This document shows, one piece after another, positions 18,441 to 26,627 of a stretch of DNA of 64,000 bases. A model generated the notes under the pieces. That model was given only the letters and a program-made list of their open reading frames with translations. It was not told the origin of the DNA and made no database searches. The translations under genes were made by a program, and so were the position numbers. The stretch covers positions 1 to 64,000 of the forward strand of contig CAMDAC010000002.1 of assembly GCA_945888325.1 (NCBI GenBank), given 5' to 3'. The stretch is from Candidatus Sulfopaludibacter sp. SbA3 (GTDB lineage: Bacteria > Pseudomonadota > Alphaproteobacteria > Caulobacterales > Hyphomonadaceae). Numbering within the stretch: position 1 is the first letter of the stretch; each line of letters starts with the position of its first letter.

Positions 18441-20267
18441 CTACTTGGCCGGCGCCTTGCGCTGCCCGATGTATTTGGCAACGAACTTGCCCACTTCGGT
18501 CTCGGCGCCGTTCATCCGCATGATGGTGTATTGCTGGATGAAGGTGAGCACGTTCGACCAGACCCAGTAGAGCACGAGACCGGCGGCAAATCCTCCGAAC
18601 ACGAACATGAAGACCAGCGGTAGCGCCATGATGATGCGGGCCTGCATCTTGTCAGGCGGCGGCGGCGACAGCGATTGCAGGACAGCCATGGTGGCGCCGT
18701 AGAGGATGGGCAGGATGCCAATGCCGATGATGATGCCGATAACCGGGACGGCCTTAATGTCGGCCGCGTCCCAGAAGGACAAGAGGCCGAACAGGTTGCC
18801 GATGGCCGTGGGATCGGGGGCCGAGAGGTCCTTCATGTACCAGAAGGGCTCGTGGCGCATGTCGAGGGTAACGTAGAGCGTCTTGTAGAGCGCGTAGAAG
18901 ATCGGGATCGTCACGAGGATGGGCAGGCAGCCGCCGATCGGGTTGGCGCCGGTTTCCTTGTAGAGCTTCATCATCTCCTGCTGCTTGCGCTGCGGATCGG
19001 CGGCGAAGCGTTCGTTGATGTCCTTCATCGGCTCCTGAAGCTTCTTGAGCTTGGCCATGGACTTGAAGCTGGCATTGTAGAGCGGGACGAGCGGCAGCTT
19101 GACGAGAACGGTGAAGGCCAGGATCGCCCAGCCGAACGAGCCGACATGACCGTGCAGCCAGTGCAGGACATAGAAGAACGGCTTGGTCAGGAAGAAGGCC
19201 CAGCCCCAGTCGATGGCATCGACAAGTTGCGGAATGCCCTGGTTCTGTTCGTAGTCGCGCAGGATCTCGAATTTCTTGGCGCCGGCGAAGATGCGGTTAT
19301 CGACCGTGACGCTGGCGCCGGGGGCGAGGTCAATGGCGGTGCCTTCGGTGCGCACTTCAAGCGGGCCGCCGCGGGCCAGGCTCGCGCGGTTGACGGAGGC
19401 GGTGAAGGCGGCGTCCTGCGCGGGGACGAGCGCGCTCATCCAGTATTTGTCGCTGAGGCCCCACCAGCCACCGGTGGTGGTGGTGAAGTTGCCGTCAGCC
19501 GATTCCCCGTCGATCTTCTTGGACTCGACCAGCGGCTTGTACTTCTTGAGACGGAGCGTGCCGTCCATCACACCCATCAGGCCCATATGGGCGAGGCCGT
19601 TGGCCTCTGCTGCCACGCCGGGCTCGGTCGCATTGAGGAAACTCTTGTAGTCACCCTGCCGCTCGATCGAGCCGATCGGACGCAGGCTCTTGGCGGCGTC
19701 TGATGTGTTGGTGACGGTGTCGCTGAAGGTGAAGAGGTAATTCTCGTCAACGGATACGACGCGGTCGATCGTAACGCCCGGCGCCTCGAGCCGGAGGGTG
19801 ACCGGCGTGGTGGAACTGAGGGTGCCTTCCCCGACCTGCGTCCAGGGCGAGTTGCGCCCGGCGACCAAGGTGTTGCCGTCAGCCCAGTAATAGGTCGAGA
19901 AATATCCGAACTCGGATTCTTCAGGCCGCAGCAGGCGGATTTCTTCGGTCTTCGCGACCGTGACGAAGTGCTGCTTCAGCTGGAGATCATCGAGGCGGGC
20001 GCCGGCCAGGCGGATCGACCCGTCGATGGAGGCGGCGTCCAGCTTGACGCGCGGCGCTGCGGCGAGGGCCTCCGGGATCGGCTTCGGACCGGCTGCGACT
20101 TCGGCGGCGGTATCGACGGAAGCGGTCTGCTGCTGCGCCGCTTCGATCGCCTGCTGGGCCTGGTAGCGCTTCTGGGCCGGCTCCATGACGAATATCTGAT
20201 AGAGAAAGACGAACGCGATCATCGCCGCCATGGCGAGCAGGAAATTGCGCTGTTCTTCTTTTTCCAT
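18441..20267 (-). CDS. yidC: Membrane protein insertase YidC
   Basis: 608 residues, the Gram-negative form. N-terminal anchor helix (NFLLAMAAMIAFVFLYQIFVM), large periplasmic P1 beta-domain (about residues 60-360), then the conserved five-helix insertase core: DWGWAFFLTKPFFYVLHWLHG, the NPIGGCLPILVTIPIFYALY helix with the KYKE-like LYKETGANP, and the basic C-terminus YIGQRKAPAK. Inserts and folds inner-membrane proteins with or without SecYEG. Part of the conserved rpmH-rnpA-yidC-engB order; yidD is absent. Confidence 0.97.
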   Translation of the reverse strand: MEKEEQRNFLLAMAAMIAFVFLYQIFVMEPAQKRYQAQQAIEAAQQQTASVDTAAEVAAGPKPIPEALAAAPRVKLDAASIDGSIRLAGARLDDLQLKQHFVTVAKTEEIRLLRPEESEFGYFSTYYWADGNTLVAGRNSPWTQVGEGTLSSTTPVTLRLEAPGVTIDRVVSVDENYLFTFSDTVTNTSDAAKSLRPIGSIERQGDYKSFLNATEPGVAAEANGLAHMGLMGVMDGTLRLKKYKPLVESKKIDGESADGNFTTTTGGWWGLSDKYWMSALVPAQDAAFTASVNRASLARGGPLEVRTEGTAIDLAPGASVTVDNRIFAGAKKFEILRDYEQNQGIPQLVDAIDWGWAFFLTKPFFYVLHWLHGHVGSFGWAILAFTVLVKLPLVPLYNASFKSMAKLKKLQEPMKDINERFAADPQRKQQEMMKLYKETGANPIGGCLPILVTIPIFYALYKTLYVTLDMRHEPFWYMKDLSAPDPTAIGNLFGLLSFWDAADIKAVPVIGIIIGIGILPILYGATMAVLQSLSPPPPDKMQARIIMALPLVFMFVFGGFAAGLVLYWVWSNVLTFIQQYTIMRMNGAETEVGKFVAKYIGQRKAPAK

Positions 20268-20321
20268 GAGGGTAGTTCCGGTTGTCTGTGGAGTGTGCGC
20301 CGGTTGCAGGCGCAGGGGGCA

Positions 20322-20690
20322 TCAAATGCGGGCGAGGCTTATCAGCGCGCTTTCCATATCGTCAAGCAATCGGGACCAGCCAACTTCGAGCGTCGCCTCG
20401 CGGGCGATGAACACATAGTCCCAACCCGGACGGCCATGGCGCGCCAGCAGCCGCCGGGACGCCTCGCGCAGGCGGCGTTTGGCCCGGTTGCGCTGGACGG
20501 CGCCGCCGATCTTTTTTGTCGCGGTGAAGCCTTCGCCGATCTCGGGGCCGGGCGCCTCGCCAGCCCGCGCCCTGGCCTGGACAACCAAGGATTTGCGCCG
20601 CTCGGTGATACCGTCACGCGCAAACGTGAATTCGCGCCGCTTCTTGAGGCGGCGCGTTTCCGGGATTTCTGGGTTTTCGGGGCCGGACAT
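20322..20690 (-). CDS. rnpA: Ribonuclease P protein component
   Basis: 122 residues. Protein subunit of RNase P, which assists the catalytic RNA in 5' maturation of tRNA. The RNR motif VQRNRAKRRLREASR is present near residue 75, with the N-terminal RRLKKRREFTFAR strand. Both match the family. Lies between rpmH (46 nt away) and yidC (54 nt away) as in most bacteria. Confidence 0.95.
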   Translation of the reverse strand: MSGPENPEIPETRRLKKRREFTFARDGITERRKSLVVQARARAGEAPGPEIGEGFTATKKIGGAVQRNRAKRRLREASRRLLARHGRPGWDYVFIAREATLEVGWSRLLDDMESALISLARI

Positions 20691-20736
20691 GATCGGCCTC
20701 CCGGTCGGCAGGCCGGTCAGGCCCGCTGGGGAAGGA

Positions 20737-20871
20737 TCAGGCGGTCAGGGTCTTGCGGCCCTTGGCGCGGCGGCGTGCCAGCACCTTGCGGCCACTCTTG
20801 GTGCCCATGCGCTCACGGAAACCATGGGTGCGCTTGCGGCGGAGGTTGCTCGGCTGGAAAGTGCGTTTCAT
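20737..20871 (-). CDS. rpmH: 50S ribosomal protein bL34
   Basis: 44 residues: [20 protein letters not shown], then [19 protein letters not shown], the full canonical bL34. The frame is open to 20952, but the family start is ATG 20871. First gene of the leftward rpmH-rnpA-yidC-engB run; the promoter should lie in 20872-21052, shared with the divergent DUF547 gene. Confidence 0.98.
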   Translation of the reverse strand: MKRTFQPSNLRRKRTHGFRERMGTKSGRKVLARRRAKGRKTLTA

Positions 20872-21052
20872 GGGACTGCTCTGAGGCTTGGAACTTGGAA
20901 AACGGGGGCAATACAGGCGGGCGGAGGTATGGTCAAGACGAAACCGGTGCAAAAATTCGCCTCACGGGCCGGGTAAATCACCGCCTCGTGAGATGCAGGG
21001 CCGGCAAGCGGCGGCTATGGCAGCTGCATTCCCCCTAAACCGGAGTATCCGT

Positions 21053-21865
21053 ATGCGCGCTGTTGCCCTGAGCCTTGTTGCCCTTGCGGCGTGCCTTTTC
21101 CCGGCAGCCGGATTGGCGGATACCGCGCCCAAGCCCCAAGCGGAGACCCAAGTGCCTGCCGAACATGACGACTGGACCCGCCTCCTCAAAACATATGTCA
21201 AAGCCAGTTCCGACGGGATCACGCGCGTGGATTATGCCGGGCTGGCGGCCTCGCAGAAGGACCGCGCTGCGCTGGACGCCTATATCGAGCGGTTCGCTGA
21301 CGCAGACCTTTCGGCGAAAACCGATGCGAACTTCGCGGCCTGGGCGAACCTCTACAACGCTGTCACCGTGCGCCACATCGTGGAGCGCTATCCGGTGAAG
21401 TCGATCAAGGATGGTTACCTGACGGGCCCCTGGAAAGAGGTGAAGGTGCTGGCGGGGGGCCGCGATGTGTCGCTGGACGCCATCGAGCACAAGATCCTTC
21501 GCAAGACCTGGGGCACGCCCGAGGTGCACTACGCGATCAACTGCGCGTCGTACAGCTGCCCCAACCTTCCCGCCAAGGCCTGGGAGGCGGCGAGCCTGAA
21601 GAAGGATCTGGGCGCTGCCGCGCGCGCTTATGTGAACCATCCGCGCGGCGTGACGGTGACGACCCGGGGGCTCAATGTATCGGAGATCTACAACTGGTTC
21701 GAAGCCGACTTCGGCGGCTCGAAAGACAAGGCCGTCGCGCACCTGCTCCTATATGCCGAGCCGGAGCTTGCCGCGAAAATCCGCGCCAATCCGAAAATCG
21801 TGCGCTACCAGTATGACTGGTCGCTAAACGATGCGGCGAAACTGAAGAAGACCGTGAAACAATGA
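21053..21865 (+). CDS. Exported DUF547 protein
   Basis: 270 residues with signal peptide (MRAVALSLVALAACLFPAAGLA). DUF547 core: DYAGLAASQKDRAALDAYIE, FAAWANLYNAVTVRHIVERYP, HYAINCASYSCPNLP with two conserved Cys, and NVSEIYNWFEADFGG. Family function is unknown; the WxNxYNxxT and C-x3-C-P positions are invariant-looking. First gene of an operon with a TVP38 membrane protein (ATGA overlap) and a flavoprotein disulfide reductase, which suggests an envelope redox role, by inference. Confidence 0.9.
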   Translation: MRAVALSLVALAACLFPAAGLADTAPKPQAETQVPAEHDDWTRLLKTYVKASSDGITRVDYAGLAASQKDRAALDAYIERFADADLSAKTDANFAAWANLYNAVTVRHIVERYPVKSIKDGYLTGPWKEVKVLAGGRDVSLDAIEHKILRKTWGTPEVHYAINCASYSCPNLPAKAWEAASLKKDLGAAARAYVNHPRGVTVTTRGLNVSEIYNWFEADFGGSKDKAVAHLLLYAEPELAAKIRANPKIVRYQYDWSLNDAAKLKKTVKQ

Positions 21866-22575
21866 CGTCCAAACCCACCGCTCTCTGGATAAGGCTCTGG
21901 CCGGTCTACGTGATCCTCCTTGGTCTCGGACTCGCGTTGTCGCAGGGATGGCATGAGTACCTGACGCTGAACGCGCTGTCGGCCAATGCGGTGTCGCTCG
22001 ACGCGATGGTGAAGGAGAATTTCCTGATCGTGTTTGCCGCCTACATCCTGATCTATGCGGCGGCGACCACTTTCATGGTTCCGGGCAGCGCGCTGACCAT
22101 TGCCGGCGGGTTCCTGTTCGGACTGGTCATCGGGACGCCCGCGACCGTGATCGGGGCGACGATCGGGGCGTCGATCCTTTTCTTTGCGTCGAAGACCTCG
22201 ATCGGCGCGGTCCTTCGGGATGTGGCCGGACCCTTCATCGAGAAGATGCGCGCAGGTTTTGCGGAAAACCCGGTCTCCTACATGTTCGCCTTGCGCCTCA
22301 TCCCGATCTTCCCGTTTGCCGCGGTCAACATCGCCCCGGGCCTGCTCGGTGCGAAATACCGGGACTATCTGCTGACCACGTTCTTCGGCATCATACCGGG
22401 CACACTCGCCTACACCTGGATCGGCGCGGCGGTGAAAGGCACCCTGCTGGAAGGCGGCACGCCGGATATCGGCTCGCTGGCCGCAAACTTTGTGCCGGCC
22501 TTCATTGCATTGGGTCTCGTCTCGCTGCTGCCGGTTGCCTACAAGAAACTCTTTTCGAAGAAGGTTCCTGCGTGA
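21862..22575 (+). CDS. TVP38/TMEM64 (VTT domain) membrane protein
   Basis: 237 residues, with five to six hydrophobic segments. The VTT/DedA signature is visible as FMVPGSALTIAGGFLFG..GTPATVIGATIGASILF and RLIPIFPFAAVNIAPGLLG. DedA-superfamily proteins are implicated in lipid transport or membrane homeostasis at the inner membrane. Its ATG overlaps the DUF547 stop by 4 nt, and its stop overlaps the start of the flavoprotein. TVP38 genes are often found beside or fused to such disulfide oxidoreductases. Confidence 0.92.
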   Translation: MTSKPTALWIRLWPVYVILLGLGLALSQGWHEYLTLNALSANAVSLDAMVKENFLIVFAAYILIYAAATTFMVPGSALTIAGGFLFGLVIGTPATVIGATIGASILFFASKTSIGAVLRDVAGPFIEKMRAGFAENPVSYMFALRLIPIFPFAAVNIAPGLLGAKYRDYLLTTFFGIIPGTLAYTWIGAAVKGTLLEGGTPDIGSLAANFVPAFIALGLVSLLPVAYKKLFSKKVPA

Positions 22576-24008
22576 TGGCGGATGTCCGTACCCTGAAGGC
22601 TGATCTGTGCGTCATCGGGGCGGGCTCGGGCGGGCTGTCTGCGGCGGCGGGCGCGGCGATGCTCGGCCTCAAGGTCGTGTTGTTCGAGAAGCACGAGATG
22701 GGCGGGGACTGCCTGAACTATGGCTGCGTGCCGTCCAAGGCGCTGCTCTCCTGCGCCAAGGCGGCGCATGCGCCGAGCGAGGCGGCTAAGTATGGTGTGA
22801 CGCTGGCGCCGGCAACCGTCGACTGGAACGACGTCAAGGCGCACATCCGCAAGACGATCGAGACGATTGCGCCGGTCGACAGCCAGGAGCGGTTCGAGGG
22901 GCTTGGCTGCACGGTGATCCGCGAAGCGGCGCGGTTCGAGGACCGCGATACGGTCGTGTCGGAGAGCGCGCGCGTGAAGGCCCGGCGGATTATTGTGGCG
23001 ACGGGCAGCCGCGCCTTCATTCCGCCGATCCCCGGGCTTGCAGAGCTGCCCTATCTCACCAACGAAACCATCTTCTCCCTGCCGGAGTTTCCGCAGCACC
23101 TCGTCGTGCTCGGCGGCGGGCCCATCGGGCTGGAACTGGCGCAGGCCTTCGTGCGCCTCGGCGCGAAGGTCACCGTGCTTGAAATGGGCCGCGCGCTCGC
23201 CCGCGCGGATGAAGGGCATGCCAAGCTGGCCGTGAAGACCCTGCGCGGCGAAGGCGTCACCCTTCTCGAAGGGCACAAGGTTACAAGGGTATCCGGTGAT
23301 CCGGGCCGTGTCACGGTGCATGCCGAAGGACCAGGCGGCGAGACAGCCATACAGGGCTCCCACATTCTCGTAGCGCTGGGCCGCCGTGCGGTGCTGGACG
23401 GACTGGACCTCGACAAGGGCGGCGTGGACCACACGCCGGCGGGCCTCACGGTCAGCGAGACGCTCCGATCGAAGAGCAATCCGCGCGTCTGGGCGCTGGG
23501 CGACGCGGCCGGGCGTGAACAATTCACGCATGTCGCGGGCTGGCACGCTTCGGTTTTCATCCGCCGCGCCTTCTTCAAGCAGGGCAGCACCGCGGCGAGC
23601 CTGCCGGTGCCGGCGGTGACCTATACCTCGCCGGAGATTGCGCAGATCGGGTTGACCGAAGCAGCCGCGCGCAAGAAGTTCGGAGATGGCGTGAAGACGT
23701 CGGCCTTCCCGTTCCATGACAATGACCGCGCCATCGCCGAGGGCCGCACGCTGGGCGAGGCCAAGCTGGTGCTGCACAAGGGCAAGCTGGTCGGCGCTTC
23801 GATTGCGGGGGATGGCGCCGGCGATATCCTGCAGCTCGTCTCGGTGGCCATGTCGAACGGCCTGAAGCTGACCGCGCTGACGAACTTCATCTCGCCCTAT
23901 CCGACCCGCGCGGAAGCGGTGAAGCGCGCCGCCTCGGCCTATTTCACGCCGAGTGTTTTCGGCAAACCGGCCCGCACGCTGGTCGGGCTGCTGCAACGGA
24001 TTCCCTGA
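22572..24008 (+). CDS. FAD-dependent pyridine nucleotide-disulfide oxidoreductase (MerA/Lpd-like)
   Basis: 478 residues. FAD-binding GAGSGGLSAAAGAAMLG, redox-active disulfide GGDCLNYGCVPSKALL (Cys-x4-Cys), NAD(P)H-binding VVLGGGPIGLELAQAF, second FAD motif ALGDAAG, and dimerisation domain. The usual C-terminal HPT/HPS catalytic His-Glu pair is replaced by SPYPTRAEAVKRAA, as in the TVP38-linked subfamily. No N-terminal HMA domain and no C-terminal vicinal Cys, so not a true mercuric reductase. Start GTG 22572 or ATG 22575; both overlap the TVP38 stop. The substrate is unknown. Confidence 0.9.
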   Translation: MMADVRTLKADLCVIGAGSGGLSAAAGAAMLGLKVVLFEKHEMGGDCLNYGCVPSKALLSCAKAAHAPSEAAKYGVTLAPATVDWNDVKAHIRKTIETIAPVDSQERFEGLGCTVIREAARFEDRDTVVSESARVKARRIIVATGSRAFIPPIPGLAELPYLTNETIFSLPEFPQHLVVLGGGPIGLELAQAFVRLGAKVTVLEMGRALARADEGHAKLAVKTLRGEGVTLLEGHKVTRVSGDPGRVTVHAEGPGGETAIQGSHILVALGRRAVLDGLDLDKGGVDHTPAGLTVSETLRSKSNPRVWALGDAAGREQFTHVAGWHASVFIRRAFFKQGSTAASLPVPAVTYTSPEIAQIGLTEAAARKKFGDGVKTSAFPFHDNDRAIAEGRTLGEAKLVLHKGKLVGASIAGDGAGDILQLVSVAMSNGLKLTALTNFISPYPTRAEAVKRAASAYFTPSVFGKPARTLVGLLQRIP

Positions 24009-24053
24009 CCGGCCCCGTTCCCCTACCCGCCGATTTCGCCTAAGCCTCGGCGC

Positions 24054-25475
24054 GTGACCGCGCCCCCGCCCGCCCCCCTACCGACGCCGCCGCAAGGCCT
24101 GCGGCGGTTTGCCGACAGTCTGGCGGCGCGCCTGTTTGCGCTGACGCTCGGGGCGATCCTGTTCACCGAATTCCTGATCTTCATTCCGTCTGTCAGCACC
24201 CTGCGCACGCAATGGCTCGAGGAACGCGTGGCGGCGGCGCGGATCGCCGCGCTGGCGCTGGACGCCGCGCCGATGCGGGAAGTGTCGGACGAGCTGTCCG
24301 AGAGCCTGCTGATAAAGGCCGAGGTGCTGGCGGTCGCCGAGATCGAAGACGAGATGCACATCCAGCTTCTCGCGCCGCGCGTGGCAATTGACGGACCCAT
24401 GCGCCTTGTCGACCTCCGGGGCTCGACCGCCATGGGACGCTCCTTCGCCGCACTGAGGGAGTACCTGGCCCCGGAGGGTGAAATCCTGATCGTGGTCGCC
24501 GAAGGCTCCGCCGAAGGCCGGGTGCTCGAAATCCTGTTGCCGCAAGCGCCGCTGAAGGCGGGCCTGATCCAGTTTGCCTGGCGGATCGCAGGCCTGTCGC
24601 TTATCATCGCGCTGGTCGCCGCTGTGCTGATCTATGCCGTTCTGGACATGTTTGTTGTTCGGCCGATCAAGCGGGTGACGATCAGCGTGGAACAGTTCAG
24701 CCGCGATCCGGGCAGCTGGACACGGCGGCTGTCGCCGACGCCCCGGCGGGACGAGATCGGCCGTGCACAGAATGCTTTGTCGGGTATGGAAGAAGCGGTC
24801 GCGGATGCCTTCCGGCAGCGCGCCCACCTTGCCGAGCTTGGCAGCGCGGTGGCCAAGATCAACCACGACCTTCGCAACTCGCTGGCTTCGGCGCAGCTGG
24901 TCTCCGACGTGCTGGCGAAATCCGATGATCCGCGCGTGAAGCGGGCGGCGCCGCGCCTGGAGCGTGCGTTGGAACGCGCAATCGAGCTGGCGACGGCCAC
25001 GCTGGACTATGGCAAGGCGGCGCCCCGCCCCCCCAAGCTGCAACCCGTCAGCCTGAGGATGGTGCTGACGGAAGCGGCGGATGAGGCGTTGAACGGCGCT
25101 GCAACGCAGCTCGACATTCAAGTGCCTGCGAGCTTCGTCTTCACGAGCGATCCGGACCATCTGCACCGGATTGCCTCCAACCTGCTGCGCAACGCGGCTG
25201 ACGCCATGGCGCAGGCCGCTACCGCGTTGCCGCACATCCGCATTGCGCTTGAACAGGGCGCGCTGGTGTTCCGGGACAACGGACCCGGACTTCCCGAGAA
25301 AGCCAGGGCGAACCTCTTCAAACCTTTTGCCGGCTCGACGCGCGCAAACGGCACCGGTCTCGGGCTCGTGATTGCGCATGAGCTGGCCAGCGCGCTGGGC
25401 GGCGAACTGACGCTTATGGAGACCGGCGAAACAGGATCAGCCTTCCGCCTGGCTTTGCCCGGCCTGCCGGCATGA
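24054..25475 (+). CDS. Sensor histidine kinase (HAMP, HisKA, HATPase)
   Basis: 473 residues. Two membrane segments (around 26-45 and 180-203) bracket a ~130-residue periplasmic sensor. HAMP follows (VVRPIKRVTISVEQF), then the H-box KINHDLRNSLASAQL (His271), N-box NLLRNAADAM, G1 FRDNGPGLP and G2 GTGLGLVIAHELASALGG. The receiver partner is not adjacent. The start is GTG 24054, 45 nt after the flavoprotein stop; residues 2-16 are Pro-rich. Its stop overlaps the RluA-type gene by 4 nt. Confidence 0.93.
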   Translation: MTAPPPAPLPTPPQGLRRFADSLAARLFALTLGAILFTEFLIFIPSVSTLRTQWLEERVAAARIAALALDAAPMREVSDELSESLLIKAEVLAVAEIEDEMHIQLLAPRVAIDGPMRLVDLRGSTAMGRSFAALREYLAPEGEILIVVAEGSAEGRVLEILLPQAPLKAGLIQFAWRIAGLSLIIALVAAVLIYAVLDMFVVRPIKRVTISVEQFSRDPGSWTRRLSPTPRRDEIGRAQNALSGMEEAVADAFRQRAHLAELGSAVAKINHDLRNSLASAQLVSDVLAKSDDPRVKRAAPRLERALERAIELATATLDYGKAAPRPPKLQPVSLRMVLTEAADEALNGAATQLDIQVPASFVFTSDPDHLHRIASNLLRNAADAMAQAATALPHIRIALEQGALVFRDNGPGLPEKARANLFKPFAGSTRANGTGLGLVIAHELASALGGELTLMETGETGSAFRLALPGLPA

Positions 25476-26119
25476 TGGCCTACGCCCCGCCGCAGGCGAA
25501 GCTCGAAGTCGTCTTCGCGGATGACTTTCTGGTCGTGATCGACAAGCCATCGGGCCTTCTGTCCGTGCCCGGACGAGGTGATGACAAGGCCGATTGCGCC
25601 TGGTCGCGCGTTCAGATCTCCTTTCCGGACGCCTTGACCGTACACAGGCTGGACATGGCCACCAGCGGCCTGCTGCTGTTTGCGCGCAGCAAGGAGATGC
25701 AGCGCGCGCTCTCCGGCCAGTTCGCACGCGGCGAGGTCTCGAAGGGCTATATTGCAGACGTCTGGGGTGTGCCGGAGGCCGCTTCGGGCGAGATCAACCT
25801 GCCGCTGATCACGGACTGGCCGCGTCGGCCCTTGCAGAAGGTGGACTGGGAACTGGGAAAGCCAAGCTGCACTCGGTACGACACTATGTCCGTATACGGA
25901 TCGTCTGCGCGTCTTGCCCTGAAGCCGTTGACAGGGCGGTCTCACCAGTTGCGCGTCCATCTCGCGGAAATCGGACATCCGATCCTTGGCGATGAGTTCT
26001 ATGCGCATCCGGCTGCGCTGGGTGCACGCGACCGGCTGTCGCTGCATGCAGCGTCGATCCGTTTCGCACACCCGGCATCAGGCGCTCAGGTGTCCCTGTC
26101 ATTGCCCTGCCCGTTCTGA
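25472..26119 (+). CDS. RluA-type RNA pseudouridine synthase
   Basis: 215 residues, one catalytic domain without an S4 domain. The signature HRLDMATSGLLLFARS contains the catalytic Asp. LKPLTGRSHQLRVHLAEIGHPILGD is the conserved RNA-binding/catalytic tail. Short RluA (dual 23S rRNA U746 / tRNA U32) is the closest match by length and motif; specificity cannot be read from sequence. ATGA overlap with the kinase gene. Last gene of the operon starting at DUF547. Confidence 0.9.
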   Translation: MMAYAPPQAKLEVVFADDFLVVIDKPSGLLSVPGRGDDKADCAWSRVQISFPDALTVHRLDMATSGLLLFARSKEMQRALSGQFARGEVSKGYIADVWGVPEAASGEINLPLITDWPRRPLQKVDWELGKPSCTRYDTMSVYGSSARLALKPLTGRSHQLRVHLAEIGHPILGDEFYAHPAALGARDRLSLHAASIRFAHPASGAQVSLSLPCPF

Positions 26120-26125
26120 AAAGCG

Positions 26126-26154
26126 TTGACACAGCCTCTCCGGGCATATATTGA
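26126..26154 (+). promoter_or_regulatory. Strong sigma70-type promoter
   Basis: A perfect -35 hexamer TTGACA (26126-26131) is followed by TATATT (26147-26152, 15-nt spacer) or TATTGA (26149-26154, 17-nt spacer). It lies 36-64 nt upstream of the ATG at 26190 and directly after the pseudouridine synthase stop. The stretch after it is AT-rich with repeated ATAAC units, unlike the surrounding DNA. Confidence 0.7.
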
Positions 26155-26189
26155 ATAACGATAACAACTATCTGGCTCTGGAGGCAAGA

Positions 26190-26621
26190 ATGCACGCTGA
26201 ACTTGTCCGGGTCGCCCTCCATGAAGTGGACATCAAGATCGTTGCCGGCGCGCGTATGCATGTGCTGCAATGGCGTCACAACCTGCTTTGGGATGAGGTC
26301 TTGCTGGACGGGAAACGGCAGGCATCCAGTCATGGGCTGTTCAACCGGGAGAAGGTGTACGGGCTGGTGTTCGGCCGTGACGCTGACGGGCGCGGAGGCG
26401 ACCAGGTCATGCTGATCCTTGATCCCGGATATGGCGCCTATGATTACACACACAACGGCCAGAAGCTGAAGGGCGTGCGGCTGGAAAGCGTGGAGGGAAC
26501 GCTGGTGTCCTACGGATCGCTCGATCCAAAGGCACTGGAAAAGCCAGCGACCTTTGCCGACTGGATGAAGAAATCCATGGGCATGGATTGGGGCGCCGAT
26601 CCTACACGCCGCCCCAATTGA
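26190..26621 (+). CDS. Unrecognised beta-rich small protein (possible FAIM-like fold)
   Basis: 143 residues from ATG 26190, with GGAGG 5 nt upstream; the frame opens at 26151. Not recognised with confidence. Features: VLQWRHNLLWDEVLLDGKRQ, YGLVFGRD...QVMLILDPG, YDYTHNGQKLKG, and a WMKKSMGMDWG tail. The order of a W..LL.VDGK-like strand pair and a final Y-x-Y-T-x-N-G-x-x-L hairpin recalls the FAIM (Fas apoptotic inhibitory molecule) fold; this is a weak resemblance by eye. No signal peptide or membrane segment. It has its own strong promoter and stands alone: its end lies 6 nt from the convergent carboxypeptidase gene. Confidence 0.75.
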   Translation: MHAELVRVALHEVDIKIVAGARMHVLQWRHNLLWDEVLLDGKRQASSHGLFNREKVYGLVFGRDADGRGGDQVMLILDPGYGAYDYTHNGQKLKGVRLESVEGTLVSYGSLDPKALEKPATFADWMKKSMGMDWGADPTRRPN

Positions 26622-26627
26622 CCGCTC

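Noticed and set aside
22539-23996. Long minus-strand frame opposite the flavoprotein
   Set aside because: Antisense shadow; the plus-strand gene has intact FAD, disulfide and NAD motifs.
22572-24008. Mercuric reductase call for the flavoprotein
   Set aside because: No HMA domain, no C-terminal vicinal cysteines, and no mer genes nearby.
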